Shown: one piece after another, positions 10,201-22,067 of the stretch
Layout: the number at the start of each line of letters is the position of its first letter
Position numbering within the stretch: position 1 is the first letter of the stretch
From: Manihot esculenta
Taxonomy: Eukaryota > Streptophyta > Magnoliopsida > Malpighiales > Euphorbiaceae
Reading direction: 5' to 3'
Assembly (NCBI RefSeq): GCF_001659605.2
Contig: NC_035170.2
Location: 5,952,001 to 6,016,000, forward strand
Length of the DNA stretch: 64,000 nucleotides
Program-made: the position numbers and the translations under genes
Notes under the pieces: generated by a model
What the model saw: the letters and a program-made list of their open reading frames with translations, nothing else
Databases searched by the model: none
Told to the model about the DNA's origin: nothing

Positions 10201-11973
10201 GTAATCTTTGCACTCAAGATGTGGAGGCATTACCTCTATGGGGTAAAATGTGAGATCTTCACCGATCATAAAAGCCTGCAGTACATCCTGAGTCAAAGAG
10301 ATTTGAATTTGAGACAGAGGAGATGGGTAGAGTTGCTGAGTGACTATGATTGCAAGATTCAGTATCATCCGGGTAAGGCGAATGTCGTGGCAGACGCCCT
10401 AAGCCGGAAGTCACTAGGCAGTCTATCCCACATCACGGCAGAGAGGAGACCGGTGGTGAAGGAGTTTTACAAGCTCATTGAGGAAGGTCTACAGTTGGAG
10501 TTGTCTGGTACAGGTGCCTTGGTTGCTCAGATGAAAGTGACACCCGTGTTTCTGGAGCAGGTGGCTCAGAAACAGCATGAGGACCCAGAGTTAGTGAAGA
10601 TTGCCAGGACTGTTCAGTCAGGCAAAGACAGTGAGTTCAGATTTGACAATAGGGGGATCCTCCACTATGGGAGTCGATTATGTGTACCAGATGACGTTGG
10701 GCTAAAAGGAGACATTATGAGAGAGGCTCATAATGCAAGATACAGCATTCACCCTGAAGCCACCAAGATGTATCAAGATTTAAAGAAGGTTTATTGGTGG
10801 CCAGCTATGAAGAGAGAAGTGGCACAGTTTGTGTCAGCCTGCGAGATATGTCAGAGGGTGAAGCTGGAACATCAGAAGCCGGCTGGAATGCTTAACCCGC
10901 TACCTATTCCAGAGTGGAAATGGGAGAATATAGCTATGGACTTCGTAGTGGGGTTACCGGCGACGTCCAACAGATTGGACTCCATATGGGTGATTGTGGA
11001 CAGACTCACCAAATCTGCTCACTTCATCCCTGTCAGGAGTGGCTATTATGTGGACAAGTTGGCGCAGGTGTACGTTGATGAGATAGTCAGACTGCATGGG
11101 GTTCCTGTTTCCATCGTGTCAGATAGAGGGCCCCAGTTCACCTCCAGGTTTTGGCGGAGTCTGCAGAACGCCATGGGTACTAGATTGGATTTTAGCACTG
11201 CCTTCCATCCACAGACAGACGGACAGTCAGAGAGGACCATCCAGACCATAGAAGATATGCTGAGAATGTGTGTGCTGGACTTTGGCGGTTCTTGGAGGCA
11301 GCATCTACCTTTGGTGGAGTTTGCCTACAATAACAGCCATCATGCTAGCATCGGGATGGCTCCATATGAAGCTTTATATGGAAGGAAGTGCAGGTCACCT
11401 GTTTGCTGGGAGGAAGTTGGAGAAAAGGCCTTGGCAGGGCCTGAACTAGTAGAGATCACCAGCAGGGTGGTACCCTTAATCAGAGAAAGAATTAAGACTG
11501 CTGCAAGCAGACAGAAGAGTTATGCAGACATCCGCAGAAGACTAGTAGAGTTTCAGGAGGGGGATCTGGTATTGCTCAGGGTGTCTCCAATGAAAGGAGT
11601 GGTTCGGTTCGGGAAAAAGGGTAAGCTGGCTCCGCGGTACATCGGACCCTTTGAAGTCTTGCAAAAGATTGGGAATGTATCGTACAAGCTGGATTTACCT
11701 GCTTCAATGGAGAGAATCCATCCGGTTTTCCATGTTTCTATGTTGAGGAAATTTGTGTCAGATCCGGGCAAGGTTCTTAGTGAGCCTGATGTGGAGATCC
11801 AAGAGGATCTCACCTATATTGAGCAGCCAATACGGATCCTAGACACCCAGATCAGGAAGCTGAGAAACAAGGAAATTCAGATGGTGAAAGTCCTGTGGAA
11901 CCACCACAATTTAGAGGAATGCACTTGGGAGACACGGGAGTCCATGCTCCGGCAATATCCTCATCTCTTTTAA
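7243..11973 (+). CDS. Element B gag-pol polyprotein (1,576 aa)
   Basis: One open frame encodes the whole replication set. Residues 1-100 are Pro/Tyr-rich; the gag capsid domain covers about 105-310; cysteine motifs lie at about 345 (CARC) and 364 ([14 protein letters not shown]). The aspartic protease motif is at 463 (DPGVSHSFI; the usual DTG/DSG is DPG here and in element A). RT contains FIDD at 797-800; RNase H starts near 946 (DASRVGLG). Integrase has an HHCC finger and catalytic Asp1233, Asp1294 and Glu1330 (D,D35E). A GPY/F module ([10 protein letters not shown]) and a chromodomain-like tail ([16 protein letters not shown]) end it. No internal stop is present. Nuclear integration is expected after assembly of gag particles in the cytoplasm. 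The start at 7,243 is simply the first ATG after the TAG; the native start may be 7,006. Confidence 0.93.
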   Translation: MSMPEEGMGESEGGIQASSYVQPHHYPPYSHHPGYSMGGTSDNPSFTPYPTQMPYPPYYPPYSQYPMYPPPPYYPNPENVAPPPPPAEPAAPVAQPPRPSSASGSKVKMTDYMKLGAPQFEAGDDPFVYLERVKAITDEIGADDSRAIQMAGFTLKCKKAREWFKNYVNPRVDGMTWEEFANEFAGWAFPDSSRELKMIEFEQLRQTDDMSVDEYTDRFMELLPFAGQDLSTDQKKSRRYIMKLHPRYSSLVQSADRESFHAIVDMARRMEASAIIQGTVKQSVAQASGSKTPGGGRLDPSTLSAAASGSKKWSKPKGKKNKFWSKVKSSLGFGSGLSSGADNAICARCGRPHKGICRFGTNACFRCGQEGHIARDCPRAAPMAQSQQTASGSVAQPAAPAMTQASGRGRGRGAASSSAGFRGEGPSAPARIFTMTQQEADASNTVVAGNLIIGCSDVYALMDPGVSHSFIAPRAVQRLGLMISELECPLWVSGPKCDPSVAESVCQCSPVFVEGRCMSADLVVLDLTDFDVILGMDWLSTHGATLDCRDKVVRFRGQDGSEVVFRGDRRGTPRGMISALQARRLLRKGCQGYLAHVRELNSQVREPASVPVVREFLDVFPDELPGLPPAREIEFEIELMPGTRPISIPPYRMAPAELKELKEQLQELVDKGFIRPSTSPWGAPVLFVRKKDGSLRLCIDYRQLNKVTTKNKYPLPRIDDLFDQLAGAGCFSKIDLRSGYHQLRIREEDIPKTAFRTRYGHFEFLVMPFGLTNAPAAFMDLMNRVFSQYLDHFVIVFIDDILVYSRNAEEHAHHLRLVLQTLREHGLYAKFSKCEFWLRSISFLGHVVSENGIEVDPKKTETVANWPRPTSVTEIRSFLGLAGYYRRFVQDFSKIAAPLTRLTRKNQKFLWTDQCEESFEELKKRLTSAPVLALPSSGEDFTVFCDASRVGLGCVLMQNERVIAYASRQLKKHELNYPTHDLEMAAVIFALKMWRHYLYGVKCEIFTDHKSLQYILSQRDLNLRQRRWVELLSDYDCKIQYHPGKANVVADALSRKSLGSLSHITAERRPVVKEFYKLIEEGLQLELSGTGALVAQMKVTPVFLEQVAQKQHEDPELVKIARTVQSGKDSEFRFDNRGILHYGSRLCVPDDVGLKGDIMREAHNARYSIHPEATKMYQDLKKVYWWPAMKREVAQFVSACEICQRVKLEHQKPAGMLNPLPIPEWKWENIAMDFVVGLPATSNRLDSIWVIVDRLTKSAHFIPVRSGYYVDKLAQVYVDEIVRLHGVPVSIVSDRGPQFTSRFWRSLQNAMGTRLDFSTAFHPQTDGQSERTIQTIEDMLRMCVLDFGGSWRQHLPLVEFAYNNSHHASIGMAPYEALYGRKCRSPVCWEEVGEKALAGPELVEITSRVVPLIRERIKTAASRQKSYADIRRRLVEFQEGDLVLLRVSPMKGVVRFGKKGKLAPRYIGPFEVLQKIGNVSYKLDLPASMERIHPVFHVSMLRKFVSDPGKVLSEPDVEIQEDLTYIEQPIRILDTQIRKLRNKEIQMVKVLWNHHNLEECTWETRESMLRQYPHLF

Positions 11974-12060
11974 GGTTAGATCTTTATGTGTTTTTGTATG
12001 TATGTTATGTTGATTGCTATGCATGTGCTAGTTGAGGAACATTCGGGGACGAATGTTCTT

Positions 12061-12073
12061 AAGGGGGGGAGAA
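12061..12073 (+). other. Element B polypurine tract
   Basis: AAGGGGGGGAGAA directly before the 3' LTR, the primer site for plus-strand synthesis. Confidence 0.9.
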
Positions 12074-14296
12074 TGTAATACCCGGCTAGACTCCGGTATC
12101 GGAATTCCTACCGTCCGGTGGAATCTCGGATGTCGGAGACCTCTAGAAGGGTAGAGTCATGTTTTTATGAAATGTTTTTATGTTTTAAATGATTTTAAGT
12201 ATGAATTAAATGAGTTTTTGCATGAAAATAGCTTTGGAGGAAAACCCAGGTTCGGCCGCCGAAAGTCAAGTTCGGCCGCCGAACATGCATGCGTTTTGGA
12301 GGCACGTTAGGCCCCCGAAAGCATGAGTGAGGGAAGTCAAGGTTCGGCCGCCGAACCTCATGTTCGGCCGCCGAACCTCATGTTCGGCCGCCGAACATTG
12401 CATGGATACGGAGGCACATTCGGCCCCCGAACGTGGCCTGGCCAGCCACATATAAAAGGGTCCCTTTGGTCCGCACGGGCGAGCTTTTTCTCTCCCATTG
12501 TCGGCCAAGGTGAGTCTCCGCCGCTCCTCCCTCAATCTTGAGTGTTTTCCTTAGATCTTTCATGGTTTTCACGAGTTTTAACTTCTATTTTGAAGATTTG
12601 TGAGCAAAGGGCAAGTTTTGGGTGCTTGGAGGTTCAAGGAGCTCAATCTCTTCATCTCCAAGCTAGGATCGTCTTCCCTCTCATTTCTTCAAGAGGTAAG
12701 CTCGGATCCACCCTTATTATGTGTTCTAAATAAGTTTTATGCTAGATCTAAGGGTAGAAATGCATGCTAGGGTATATGTTGAGTTATGGGTATATATATA
12801 TTGATGTTTTGAACAATGTGTGTTGTTTGAGTATGTTTGAAGTGTTGTAGATGGGGTATATGTTTGTTTGAGGCCCCTAGGAACTTGTATGCATGCTTTG
12901 GTTGAAAAATATGCATGTTTGGAAGGTTTGGAGGCGAAATGTGCAAAGGGAGCCAAGTTTCTGCCCTTTGGCAGAAACCAGGTTCGGCAGCCGAAGGTAC
13001 TTTCGGCCGCCGAACATGGCTGGGGAGGCAGGCCTTTCGGCTGCCGAAGTTGCCCCCGAAAAGAGACTTTCGTCTCTGTCTGGGACTTTCGGCCGCCGAA
13101 GGTGCCGCCGAACCTGCCTGAGTTTCGTCTCTGTCCAGGACTTTCGGCCGCCGAAGGTGCCGTCGAAAGTGCCCTGTTCAGCCATTTCATGCATATTTTC
13201 TGTGATGTTTTCAGGATGTTTTAGGGGGTTTTTGGGGAGTAGTTTATAGTTATGTTCAGGTATTTTTGGTCCCTCATTTGAGTCCACCTGTGTAGGTTCG
13301 GACCCGAGGAACCGCGGACCCCAGCAGTGAGTTCAGCTGCGGTGTTGTCAGAGTCAGCCAGAGGTGAGTGGAACTAAACTTAATCTTTTAAACTAAATGT
13401 TTTATCATGTTTCATGCATCATGATTATGCAATAGGATAATTGCATTAGTTTCACGAATATGCCGCATTGCATAAATTGTTGTTGTTGTGGGTGAATGTT
13501 GGATGACCCAATTAGTCCAAGACAGGAAGACCAGGCCCCATGCTACAGGCCTGGCACAGAGTAAGGTACGGTTATGGGACTCGAAGACCAGGAGCCCAGA
13601 GGAGGCCCTGGGAAAATGGTAAGTAATGTATGTTCTGACAGGAAAGACCAGGACCCCATTCTACAGGCCTGGCACAGAGTTAACTTGGACTAATTGGTGA
13701 CGAGTTCACCCAACCCTTATGTGAATTGTTTGTGTTATGATGCATTCCATTTGAGCATAGTGTTAATGTGTTTTACTAGCTCTACTCACTGGGCTTTTAG
13801 CTCACCCCTCTCCCCTTTTCCCCCAGGCTTACAGGTACAGGATATAGTGCGGGAGTCCGGATAGAGTAAAGAAGCCATGCTTATGTAATAGCTAGCAATG
13901 GACATGATCAAATTGTAATGTAAAAGTACAGTATAGTTATGTAATGAGATTTATGGATGTTAGTATGTGCTTGACCATAGATTGTTGTATCCCTTTTATA
14001 CATGATCTTAGAGATTTTGTTGATGTTTATGTAAACCAGCTCAACAGATGTATGTTACCCATTGAGGGCACAGATGAGATCCCACAGAGGGATCAAAGTT
14101 ATGTTAATGTTATGCACAGGTTGAGTTTGGTTGATGTTCAAAGGAAAGAAAAGTTTTAAATTTTTATGCATATTGTTGATCATGTATGGGATTATGCAGG
14201 TTTACAGGTTTTATGTCAGGTTTGCTACGGGTCCCGGCGGCCTTAAGTCGACCTGGATCCTAGCGCCGGTAGCGGTCCGATTTTCGGGTCGTTACA
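12074..14296 (+). repeat. Element B 3' LTR
   Basis: A 2,223-bp copy of the 5' LTR, beginning TGTAATACCC and ending GGTCGTTACA. Differences seen by eye: it lacks one 40-bp unit near 13,560; it has TTCGGCC where the 5' LTR has TTCGACC (near 4,650); and there are single changes near 6,093 and 6,286 of the 5' copy. TATA box at 12,451-12,459. Confidence 0.96.
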
Positions 14297-14301
14297 AGGG
14301 T
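14297..14301. repeat. Right target-site duplication of element B (AGGGT)
   Basis: Matches 4,464-4,468. Element A gag resumes immediately to the right. Confidence 0.95.
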
Positions 14302-14750
14302 GAGGGTGGATAAGCTGGGTACTGTGTGTAAGGTGGATAGAAAGGTGGATAAGGCATGTAGGTAGGGTAGGGGTTAAAGCTGGAGTAATCCGATGTGCCT
14401 CCCATCGGATACCCTGAACCCTGTGGGAAGGGTGGATAGTGGGGTGGAAAACCATACCCCGAGGCCTGAACGCCTCCTTAAGACTCCCCTGTCCCTTCTT
14501 CCTCCATGCTCACATCCAGGTTCCCATCCCTCCTCTGATCCTCTTCCATAACCTCCCTCACATCTGAAGAACCTCCTCCTCTATCTGTCCCCCTTCTGCT
14601 AGCATCAAAAGACCTTCTAGGGTCCCTTGACACTCTTTCTCTGTTGGCTCTACAAGACATTGCCCTAGGCAATGTAGGAGGACGGGCGCTCGTGCCCTCA
14701 TCCTCAGGTGGCACTCCAGTCAATCTTGCCGATCGACAGGTTCCTCTCAT
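14302..14750 (-). pseudogene. Element A gag N-terminal part (disrupted)
   Basis: On the minus strand an ATG at 14,748-14,750 opens the peptide MRGTCRSARLTGVPPEDEG, homologous to the N-terminal ORF of element B. The frame reads past the position of B's TAG but meets TAA at 14,478-14,480, where B has GAA. Beyond it comes the Pro/Tyr-rich gag segment, cut by element B. The two elements thus carry different stops in the same N-terminal extension, so the extension was probably once continuous with gag. Confidence 0.85.
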
Positions 14751-15003
14751 CCTGTTTTCTGGAAAACAGTACACAACATACAACATCAGCATCATATGGT
14801 TCATGTGGGCACACATGAACCCTCATCACATATACATCGTTCATATCATAGCATCAATGCACATGTATATAATCATGACATTTCACATCATCATACAAGA
14901 CAGGACTCCACATCCTATCCTAGTGGACATGATCTTTCCTATTGTGCTTGACCTTCTATAACATCTATGAGCCCGACACTCTAGGTCCGATCCTATGAAC
15001 CTA

Positions 15004-15017
15004 GGACTCTGATACCA
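15004..15017 (-). other. Element A primer binding site
   Basis: On the minus strand TGGTATCAGAGTCC, three bases from the LTR end. It matches initiator tRNA-Met complement except for T in place of C at the twelfth base. Confidence 0.88.
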
Positions 15018-15020
15018 TTC

Positions 15021-17309
15021 TGTAACGACCCGAAAATCGGACCGCTACCGGCGCTAGGATCCGGGTCGACTTAAGGCCGCCGGGACCCGTAGCAAGCCAA
15101 ACATACATCCTGAAAACCTGTTTAATCCCATACATGATCAAGAAAATACATAAAAATTTAAAACTTTTCTTTCATACATCCAACTCAACCTGAACATACT
15201 CATAATCATAATCATGATCCCCCTGTGGGATCTCATCAATGCCCCAATGGGCGATACGTCATAAGATGAGTTGGCTTTCATAAACATAATAAAACATTTT
15301 TGATCATGTAATAAAAGGGATACCTCATACACAATGTCAAGCACAAACTCTACTCCTCAATATCATTACATGACTGAAACTGTACTCTTACACATCATTA
15401 ATACAATTATCATGTCCACACTATCTATTACATACTTCAGACTTTATTACTCTTGTAAACCTCCTGGTCTACCCTGTACCTGCAATCCTGGGAAAAAGGG
15501 GAGAGGGATGAGCTACTAGAGCCCAGTGAGCAGAATAATAAAACACTTAAAACATATGATAACATGAAATGCATCACATCACAGCTAATCACATCAAGGA
15601 TGAACTTGTCACCAATAGCCCTCTACATGGTCCAACTGTGCCAGATCGTAGAATGGGTCCTGGTCTTTCCCTTACATATCATAACATAACAGTGTCCAAC
15701 TGTGCCAGAACGTAGAATGGGTCCTGGTCTTTCCCTTACATAGTGCCAGCGAACGTAGAATGGGTCCCACTGGTCTTACTTTCCGTACTGTACATATCAT
15801 ATCGTCATATCATAGATCGAGGGCTATGGATCATTCAACATTCATCCACATCAACATCAAAATGTGCAATGCAACATATTCGTGAATTCTAATGCAAGCA
15901 ACCTAATTCATCACATGGCATTCATGATGCATGAACAATGCTCAAAACTATACGATCAATTTGCTTTAAAAACATAAAGGTTTATTCCACTCACCTCTGG
16001 ATAGCTCTGACCAGACACTGGGCAACAGACTCACTGCTGGGGTCCTCGGTTCCTCGGGTTCGAACCTACACAGGTGGACTCAAATGAGGGACCAAACATA
16101 CATGAACATAACTCTAAACTATCCCCCAGAAACCCCCTAAAACATCATAGAATAATCATAGAAAAACATGCAAGAAAGGGCTGGACAGGGCACTTTCGGC
16201 AGCAGGTTCGGCGGCCGAAAGTCCCTCCAGAGCCGAAAGTCAGGCAGGTTCGGCGGCACCTTCGGCGGCCGAAACTCCCAGACAGAGACGAAACTCATGC
16301 ATGTTCGGCGGCCGAAACTCCCAGACAGAGACGAAAGTCTCCTTTCGGGGGCAACTTCGGCAGCCGAAAGGCCTGCCTCCCCAGCCATGTTCGGCGGCCG
16401 AAAGTTCCTTCGGCTGCCGAACCTGGTTTCTGCCAAAGGGCAGAAACTTGGCTCCCTTATGCATTTGTGCCTCCAAAACTAACCAATCATGCATAAACCT
16501 GTTCTACAACATTCCCAAGCATTCACAAGCAAACATACAAGCTCCTAGGGGCATCAAACCATCAAAAACCCCAACTACAACACACAAGCAACTCACATTG
16601 CTCAAAAACACATATAAAACCCATAAACCTAACTATGAGCTAAACATGCATTTTACCCATAGATCTTGTATAAAACTTACTTTAAACATAAAATGAGATT
16701 AAGATCGGCTCTTACCTCTAGTAGATCGAGGGAGAGGCGTCCTAAACTCGGAGATGGGAGGTTTTGAGTTCTTGAACCTCAAAGCTCCAAAACTTTGCTC
16801 AAAGCTCAAATCTTCAAAACGAAGTTAAAACAAGTGAAAAACTTGAAAGATCTAGAAGAAAAACATCAAAGATCGGTGAGGGGCGGCGGAAAGCTCACCT
16901 TGGTCGAAAATGGGAAAAAGCTCGCCCGTTTTCGGCTAAGGGACCCTTTTATAGTGGCTGGCCAGGCCACGTTCGGGGGCCGAACGTGCCTCCGCATGCA
17001 TGCCATGTTCGGCGGCCGAACTTGAGGTTCGGCGGCCGAACCTGGACTTTCCTCACTTATGCTTTCGGGGGCCTAAAGGCGCTCCCGAAGGCATGCATGT
17101 TCGGCGGCCGAACTTGAAATTCGGCGGCCGAACCTGAGTTTTCCTTCAAGGTTGTTTTCGTGCAAAAACTCATTTCCACTTTACTTAAAACCATGAAATA
17201 CCTTAAAACATTTTATGAAAACATGATTCTACCCTACTAGAGGCTTCCGACATCCGAGATTCCACCAGTCGGTAGGAATTCCGATACCGGAGTCTAGCCG
17301 GGTATTACA
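15021..17309 (-). repeat. Element A 5' LTR
   Basis: 2,289 bp bounded by TGTAACGACC (plus strand, left) and GGGTATTACA (right); the ends match the element B LTR in inverse orientation while the middle has diverged. Two clusters of CGG/CCG palindromes lie at about 16,195-16,425 and 16,975-17,135. The TATA box is at 16,945-16,953 on the minus strand. Diverged tandem units (about 60 bp) around a TAGAATGGGTCC motif lie at 15,620-15,775. Confidence 0.93.
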
Positions 17310-18524
17310 AATTATGCATTGTAAAGTTTGCATATTTATCAAATAAATCATACATTTAATAATAAAACAGCCAAATATAATGCCACATAATAAAAAAACC
17401 ACATTCCCTTAAATGTGCTTTTAAATTTGAATAAAATTTATGCAAATTTTTTAATTTTAAAACAAATTATTAAAATTAGAATATTTGAATAAAATTTATA
17501 AAATATGTAAATATTTGACTTTTTAATATTAATTATCTTTTATTTATGTGTCTAATAGGATTTCACGTTTAATAATAAAAAACGTTATATATAGTGCCAC
17601 GTTATTAAAAGCACACTCCTTTAATCCTAATTTCAAATTAGGGTAAACAAAACATTTCAAATTTGGACTAAATTATCAAAATTAAAATGTTTAGATAAAA
17701 TCGTTAAAACTTGTAAATATTTAGCTTTTTAAAATCAATTGGCCTAAACTTTTTGTTAGAAATGAGCCTTCTTGTTGTATTAGGATACTTCTAAGATATA
17801 TGGCTCTCCTCACCTCATCTACAATAGGTTATAGTCCCAAACCTACACTATCACTTTCTATACCTTAAACATCATAGATATCTAAACTAGAATTAAATAT
17901 ATTGCTTATGCTTATACCAAAATTTAATATGTTCCAAACCTTGTACTTTTTTTATTTCAATGAAGGTTTTCCTCACTTGTCCTTAGCTTTTGATGACGCA
18001 TTAGCGAAAGATAAGAAGCTAAAATTTTCGGTGTCCATAGCTTTAGGAATAATAGACTACCTTGATTGTGAAGCCTATCGTCTCACTATCCATTCAATTA
18101 TGATACTAGCTTGCATCTTTCTTTTAACATCAATGATAGTGTGGAAGTTTTCTCTTTTAATGGCTAAAAGGAGGAAGCCCTCTATCAAGAGTGTAGTCTC
18201 GTGTTATATCCTTTTGCTTTCCTATGCTCACTATTAAGGACTTGTCAATGTACTTACAACACATCAACACTCATATATTTTATCTATATCAATTGTTCAA
18301 ATTTAATCACTTTTAGCTTTTTAGAACTATTAGAAAACGCCAATCTTGGATATTCAATCACAAATTAATCCTAAGAGAGATTATTCAACATTGACTCATT
18401 GTAATTCTTAGATCACTCGTTATTCTTTTTAAGTCATGTAATGCCAAAAGATTGAATTGGTATGAATCTTAAAAAAGTAGAAGTAATAGCTTATTGGTAT
18501 AAACATATATTAATGAAAAAGATA
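17310..18524. other. AT-rich spacer with a diverged direct repeat
   Basis: Segments at about 17,340-17,530 and 17,560-17,740 are diverged direct copies (both start with TTAATAATAAAA, then GTGCCAC/ATGCCAC and a similar AT-rich order). A 111-codon open frame at 17,902-18,237 has no recognisable domain and I do not accept it as a gene. Confidence 0.45.
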
Positions 18525-18940
18525 TGGAGTTTCTTGGTTTGGCAAGATTCTATAAAAGGTCTGTTAAGGTATTCTCAAAGATAATAGCTCTTATGACTAG
18601 ATTGACGAAGAGAAATTAAAAGTTTGTGTGGTTTAAAGAGTGAAAAGAGCTTACATGAACTAAAAAAGATAAGGTTAATTATAGCCTTAGTATTAACTTT
18701 TCCTTCGATTAATGTGAATTTTATCGAATTTTGTGATGCATCCCACACAAATGTTAGTGTTCATATAGAATGATATAATAATAGCTTATGATTTCAAACA
18801 ATTAAATAAGCATAAGTTGGATTATCTCGCACATGATCTGCACATTAGTGATCTTTGCATTTTAGATTTATAGACACTACTTTTGTCGGGTAAAATATGA
18901 AATTTTTACGGATCATAAGAGTCTATAATGCATTTTGAGC
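18525..18940 (+). pseudogene. Ty3/gypsy RT-RNase H remnant
   Basis: On the plus strand, broken frames resemble the end of gypsy RT and the start of RNase H: EFLGLARFYKR, FSKIIALMTRLTKRN, then FCDASHTNVSV and a TDHKSL-like end. Several stops and small indels interrupt it. It aligns with the region after RT in elements A and B ([28 protein letters not shown]), so it is an old fragment of a related element without visible LTRs. Confidence 0.8.
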
Positions 18941-19380
18941 TGTAGAGTAGATTTAAGAATATGAAAATTTTTACTTTGAATGAGTGTTTTTAACATATTT
19001 TTGATATATGTTGTGTTTTAATGTGTTTTTAAATTCTTTTTATATATTGTTTGAGAAACAATTACATTTTTAAGCTTTCTTGAGATTATGTGAATTTTAT
19101 TTTTTTGGTTTGAACAATGTATACAGTTTGGTATGTAAAATTGATGTCAGTGATAAAAAAAATTTTAACTTTTCATATCAAAATTAAATTATGTCTAATG
19201 ATAATTTTTATTTTGATCTATTGATATATTATTTTTAATTTGAAAGGTCTTATTCAATTAAAATAATAAAAAACTTATAGTCCTATTCAGTTAAATTTTA
19301 TTCGTTGAATGAGATGCATACTAAAATTCTGAATTGTTTGCAATGGATGAAAATGAATTTGTTTGATGGCGAAAATTCAA
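18941..19380. other. AT-rich spacer
   Basis: No coding or repeat feature recognised. The end supplies the oligo-T terminator of the tRNA gene that follows on the minus strand. Confidence 0.4.
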
Positions 19381-19454
19381 TGGCCCATGCAGGTCTCGAA
19401 CCTGCGACCTTCGCGTTATTAGCACGACGCTCTAACCAACTGAGCTAATAGGCC
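19381..19454 (-). tRNA. tRNA-Ile (AAU), copy 1
   Basis: On the minus strand the 74-nt gene begins GGCCTATTAGCTCAGTTGG and ends CCTGCATGGGCCA. The acceptor stem pairs GGCCTAT with ATGGGCC, the B box is GGTTCGAGACC, and the anticodon loop CTAATAA gives AAT (AAU, Ile; A34 becomes inosine). No intron. A TTTT run follows within 10 nt of the 3' end on the minus strand. A CAA lies close upstream, as is common for plant tRNA genes. Confidence 0.97.
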
Positions 19455-20602
19455 GATTGATATCTACATCAATATATGCATATGTATAATAATTCAAGAA
19501 TCACTATTTATAATTAAAAAAATTCACTTTTAAATGATTTCCATTTACTAATTCTCTTATTTAAAATCAAAGAATTTATTTTTTTTTATTTAACAGCACG
19601 TCTTTTTTTTTTTTCAATTATATTGTTTTTCCTTCTCAATAATTAAATAATTTTGGAACCTAACTTTAAATTAAATTTAACATATTTTAATTTTTATTAA
19701 CACATATTAACATAACAAATTGATATTTTTTAATTAATTTCAATAGTATTAAAAAATTTAAATTATTTACATGATCTTCAATATTGAAAATATAATATTA
19801 ACCATAAGTATTAATGAACTTGAATTATCTTATCATATATATAAGTTTTAAGAATTAAAAAATAAATAAATATTGCAAAATTATTTAATATTATTTTTTC
19901 TTTTAATATTTGCTAATAAAAATTTAAAATATGTGAAATTTAATTTTATTTTCGAAGCCATAAAATTTAATTTTCATAATTATTTAATTATTGGGGGAAA
20001 ATAATATAAGTGATAAAAGAGTACATGGTTAAATTTAATAATGAAAAATAAGGATATGATTAAAATAAAAATAATTATTTTGAATAACTAATTTATTAAT
20101 TAAATAAAATTTCAAAAACCATTTGTAATTTTAATTTAGTTAAATAAAATAATGATTAATCTTAAAGTTGTAACTTTATTGTCTAAGAAAAAAAAAATCA
20201 CTACAGAAATGTGATTATTCATAAATATTTAGCTTTCATGACCCAATAGGTCATTATTTAAGGTTAATTAGTCTTAAAAAGCCAATTTTTTTAAAAAATT
20301 TTTGCGTTTTTATTTTGATAAATTAATTAAAGTCGAACATTTTATTCTAATTTGAAATTCTAATTAAGGGAATGTATCATTGTTAATGTGGGATCTCATT
20401 TTTACACATAAAAAATCATAGTTACTTAACCATAGGACATGTAATATTTTTATTTTTCATTAAAAAAAACCCTAAATTAAAACATTCTAATATAATTTCA
20501 AATCAATTTTTGCACTAAATTCTCTTCATATCTCCATCTCATTTGCTTTATTCTCTAAATATATAGCGTGACTTCTTTGTAGCTACTGTATTTTTTTTAA
20601 TG
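19455..20602. other. AT-rich spacer
   Basis: Very AT-rich DNA with many homopolymer runs. No supported gene. TTAATTAG-type stretches may be old MITE debris but I cannot delimit them. Confidence 0.4.
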
Positions 20603-21087
20603 GATAGATTTAGAGGTGAGCAGTATTCGGTTCAAATTGAAAAAACCGATCGAGCCGAATCGATTTGAAAATTTAATTCGGTTTTTTATACATTTTGGTT
20701 CGGTTCAGTTTTTAATTTCAGAAATTTCTGATATTTCGGTTCGGTTTGGTTTTGATCAGAAAAAACCGAAAAAACCGAACCGAACCGATTAGTGATAATA
20801 ATATGTTTTTTTAATAATATAGAAAAATTAAATCATACTAAAATTAAAATATTTTAATTAAATTTTAAAATATTAAAAATAAAGTGTAAAAAATAAAAAA
20901 TTATTAAAAATCAAAACCGATCAAACCAAATCGAACCGAATCAGACCGGTTCGGTTCGATTCAGTTTCTGACCAAAATCTGTTCGGTTCGATTTTCATAA
21001 ACACTAAAATTTCGATTTTTGATTTATTCGATTCGATTCGATTCGATTTTGAACCGAACCGACTGAATGCTCACCCCTAGATAGACC
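20603..21087. mobile_element. hAT-like MITE with 8-bp target duplication
   Basis: The element proper is 20,611-21,079 (469 bp). Its ends are inverted: TAGAGGTGAGCA on the left and TGCTCACCCCTA on the right, each followed inward by CGGTT-type repeats. The interior is rich in ACCGAACCGA and its complement, with an ATTCG run near 21,028-21,050, so the DNA can fold extensively. Flanks GATAGATT (20,603-20,610) and GATAGACC (21,080-21,087) match at 6 of 8 positions, fitting an 8-bp hAT duplication. No transposase frame is present. Confidence 0.75.
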
Positions 21088-21972
21088 ATAACGAAATAAC
21101 TGTATTGATGACTTTTTTTACTAAAAATAATCCAATAAGACATATACAAAAGAGTTTATTTCAATGCGCGATTAAATGCCATTATTTTAAAGTTGCTATC
21201 TCTTTTCTTTATTTTTCTTCTATGCTTTCAGAATGATTTTATGACACTATAAAAACACTAACTATTAAATTTGACAATAAAAAGAATAATTTACTGATTG
21301 CACTAAGCTTCAAAACCCATATATAATTAATCATTTTAATAATGTAAGTATATGCATCCTAAGAGTATATAACTAATTTATACCATGATGGCATGTTATG
21401 GTGTCACCTATAACATCTACACAGAGGATAAATTACTATTAAAATTAACTCCTAGTATTTGTTTTTAAAACCTAATAAAATATTTTTATATTTTATAAAA
21501 TTAAATTCTTTAATAATATTAATCAACTTATTTTATCTTTTAATATTTATTTTACAAAAAATAAGTCATGTATTTTTTTAAATATTATAATTTTAACTAT
21601 GTATATTATTTATTTTTTTTAATTAAAGGAAAAATAAATCTGACTGAGTTTTTAAATTTAATTAAGAGCATGACTAAAAAGTTTTATTTATAAAATATAT
21701 TTACTTTTTAATATGAGTTTTTAGAAAAATAAAGGACAAATAATTAAGTTTAATAAAAGGAAGAAACAATCAAATAAATTAAGAACAAGTGGTATGCAAA
21801 ATCTTAATGGCTATTAGATGTCCACATCGCCAATTCCAAAACATATGTGCTTAATTGATTCAAATATTCAATTTCCTCCAAACTCATATCTCCAAAAAAA
21901 AAAAAAAAATTCATCCAAAACAAGGGTGAAATTTTTATTCTGAATTTAACCATCCACAATTACAAAAATTTA
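21088..21972. other. AT-rich spacer
   Basis: No supported coding sequence; an A-run lies at about 21,893-21,909. Confidence 0.4.
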
Positions 21973-22046
21973 TGGCCCATGCAGGTCTCGAACCTGCGAC
22001 CTTCGCGTTATTAGCACGACGCTCTAACCAGCTGAGCTAATAGGCC
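21973..22046 (-). tRNA. tRNA-Ile (AAU), copy 2
   Basis: Same 74-nt sequence as copy 1 except for one base in the D loop (CAGCTGAG in place of CAACTGAG on the plus strand). Anticodon AAT, intact A and B boxes, TTTTT terminator about 5 nt after the 3' end on the minus strand. Just upstream lies a partial duplicate of its own anticodon region. Confidence 0.96.
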
Positions 22047-22067
22047 GCGTTATTAGCACAACGCTCA
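22046..22067 (-). repeat. Partial tRNA-Ile duplicate
   Basis: CGCGTTATTAGCACAACGCTC abuts copy 2 and matches the anticodon arm and the end of the D-stem (one A/G mismatch). Acceptor and T arms are missing, so it is not a tRNA gene. Confidence 0.75.

Larger units (their letters stand above)
4469..14296 (+). mobile_element. Element B: nearly intact Ty3/gypsy chromovirus (Tekay-like)
   Basis: A 9,828-bp element with two LTRs (2,263 and 2,223 bp), a 5-bp TSD, an initiator-Met PBS, a polypurine tract and a long gag-pol frame with all catalytic domains and a C-terminal chromodomain-like region. By eye the LTRs differ by one 40-bp repeat unit and about three substitutions, so the insertion is young. 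One in-frame TAG at 7,219-7,221 separates a short N-terminal frame from the main polyprotein. Since it sits inside element A, it is the younger of the two. Confidence 0.96.
1..17309 (-). mobile_element. Element A: Ty3/gypsy chromovirus, interrupted by element B, 3' end outside window
   Basis: Read on the minus strand this element runs from its 5' LTR (15,021-17,309) through PBS, leader, gag and pol, and leaves the window at base 1 inside the C-terminal chromodomain region. Its gag is split by element B at 4,464-14,301. The domain order gag, zinc knuckle, protease, RT, RNase H, integrase, GPY/F, chromodomain-like tail is that of a chromovirus; the long (2.3 kb) LTR suggests the Tekay clade, which is inference. 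The 5 bases after the LTR, 17,310-17,314 (AATTA), would be the target duplication; its partner lies outside the window. Several nonsense mutations and an RT deletion make the copy non-coding. Confidence 0.93.

Noticed and set aside
16074..16696. Several frames of 84-140 codons
   Set aside because: Same GC-rich repeat region inside the element A LTR.
17902..18237. 111-codon open frame with hydrophobic stretches
   Set aside because: No recognisable domain, AT-rich composition, no supporting context.
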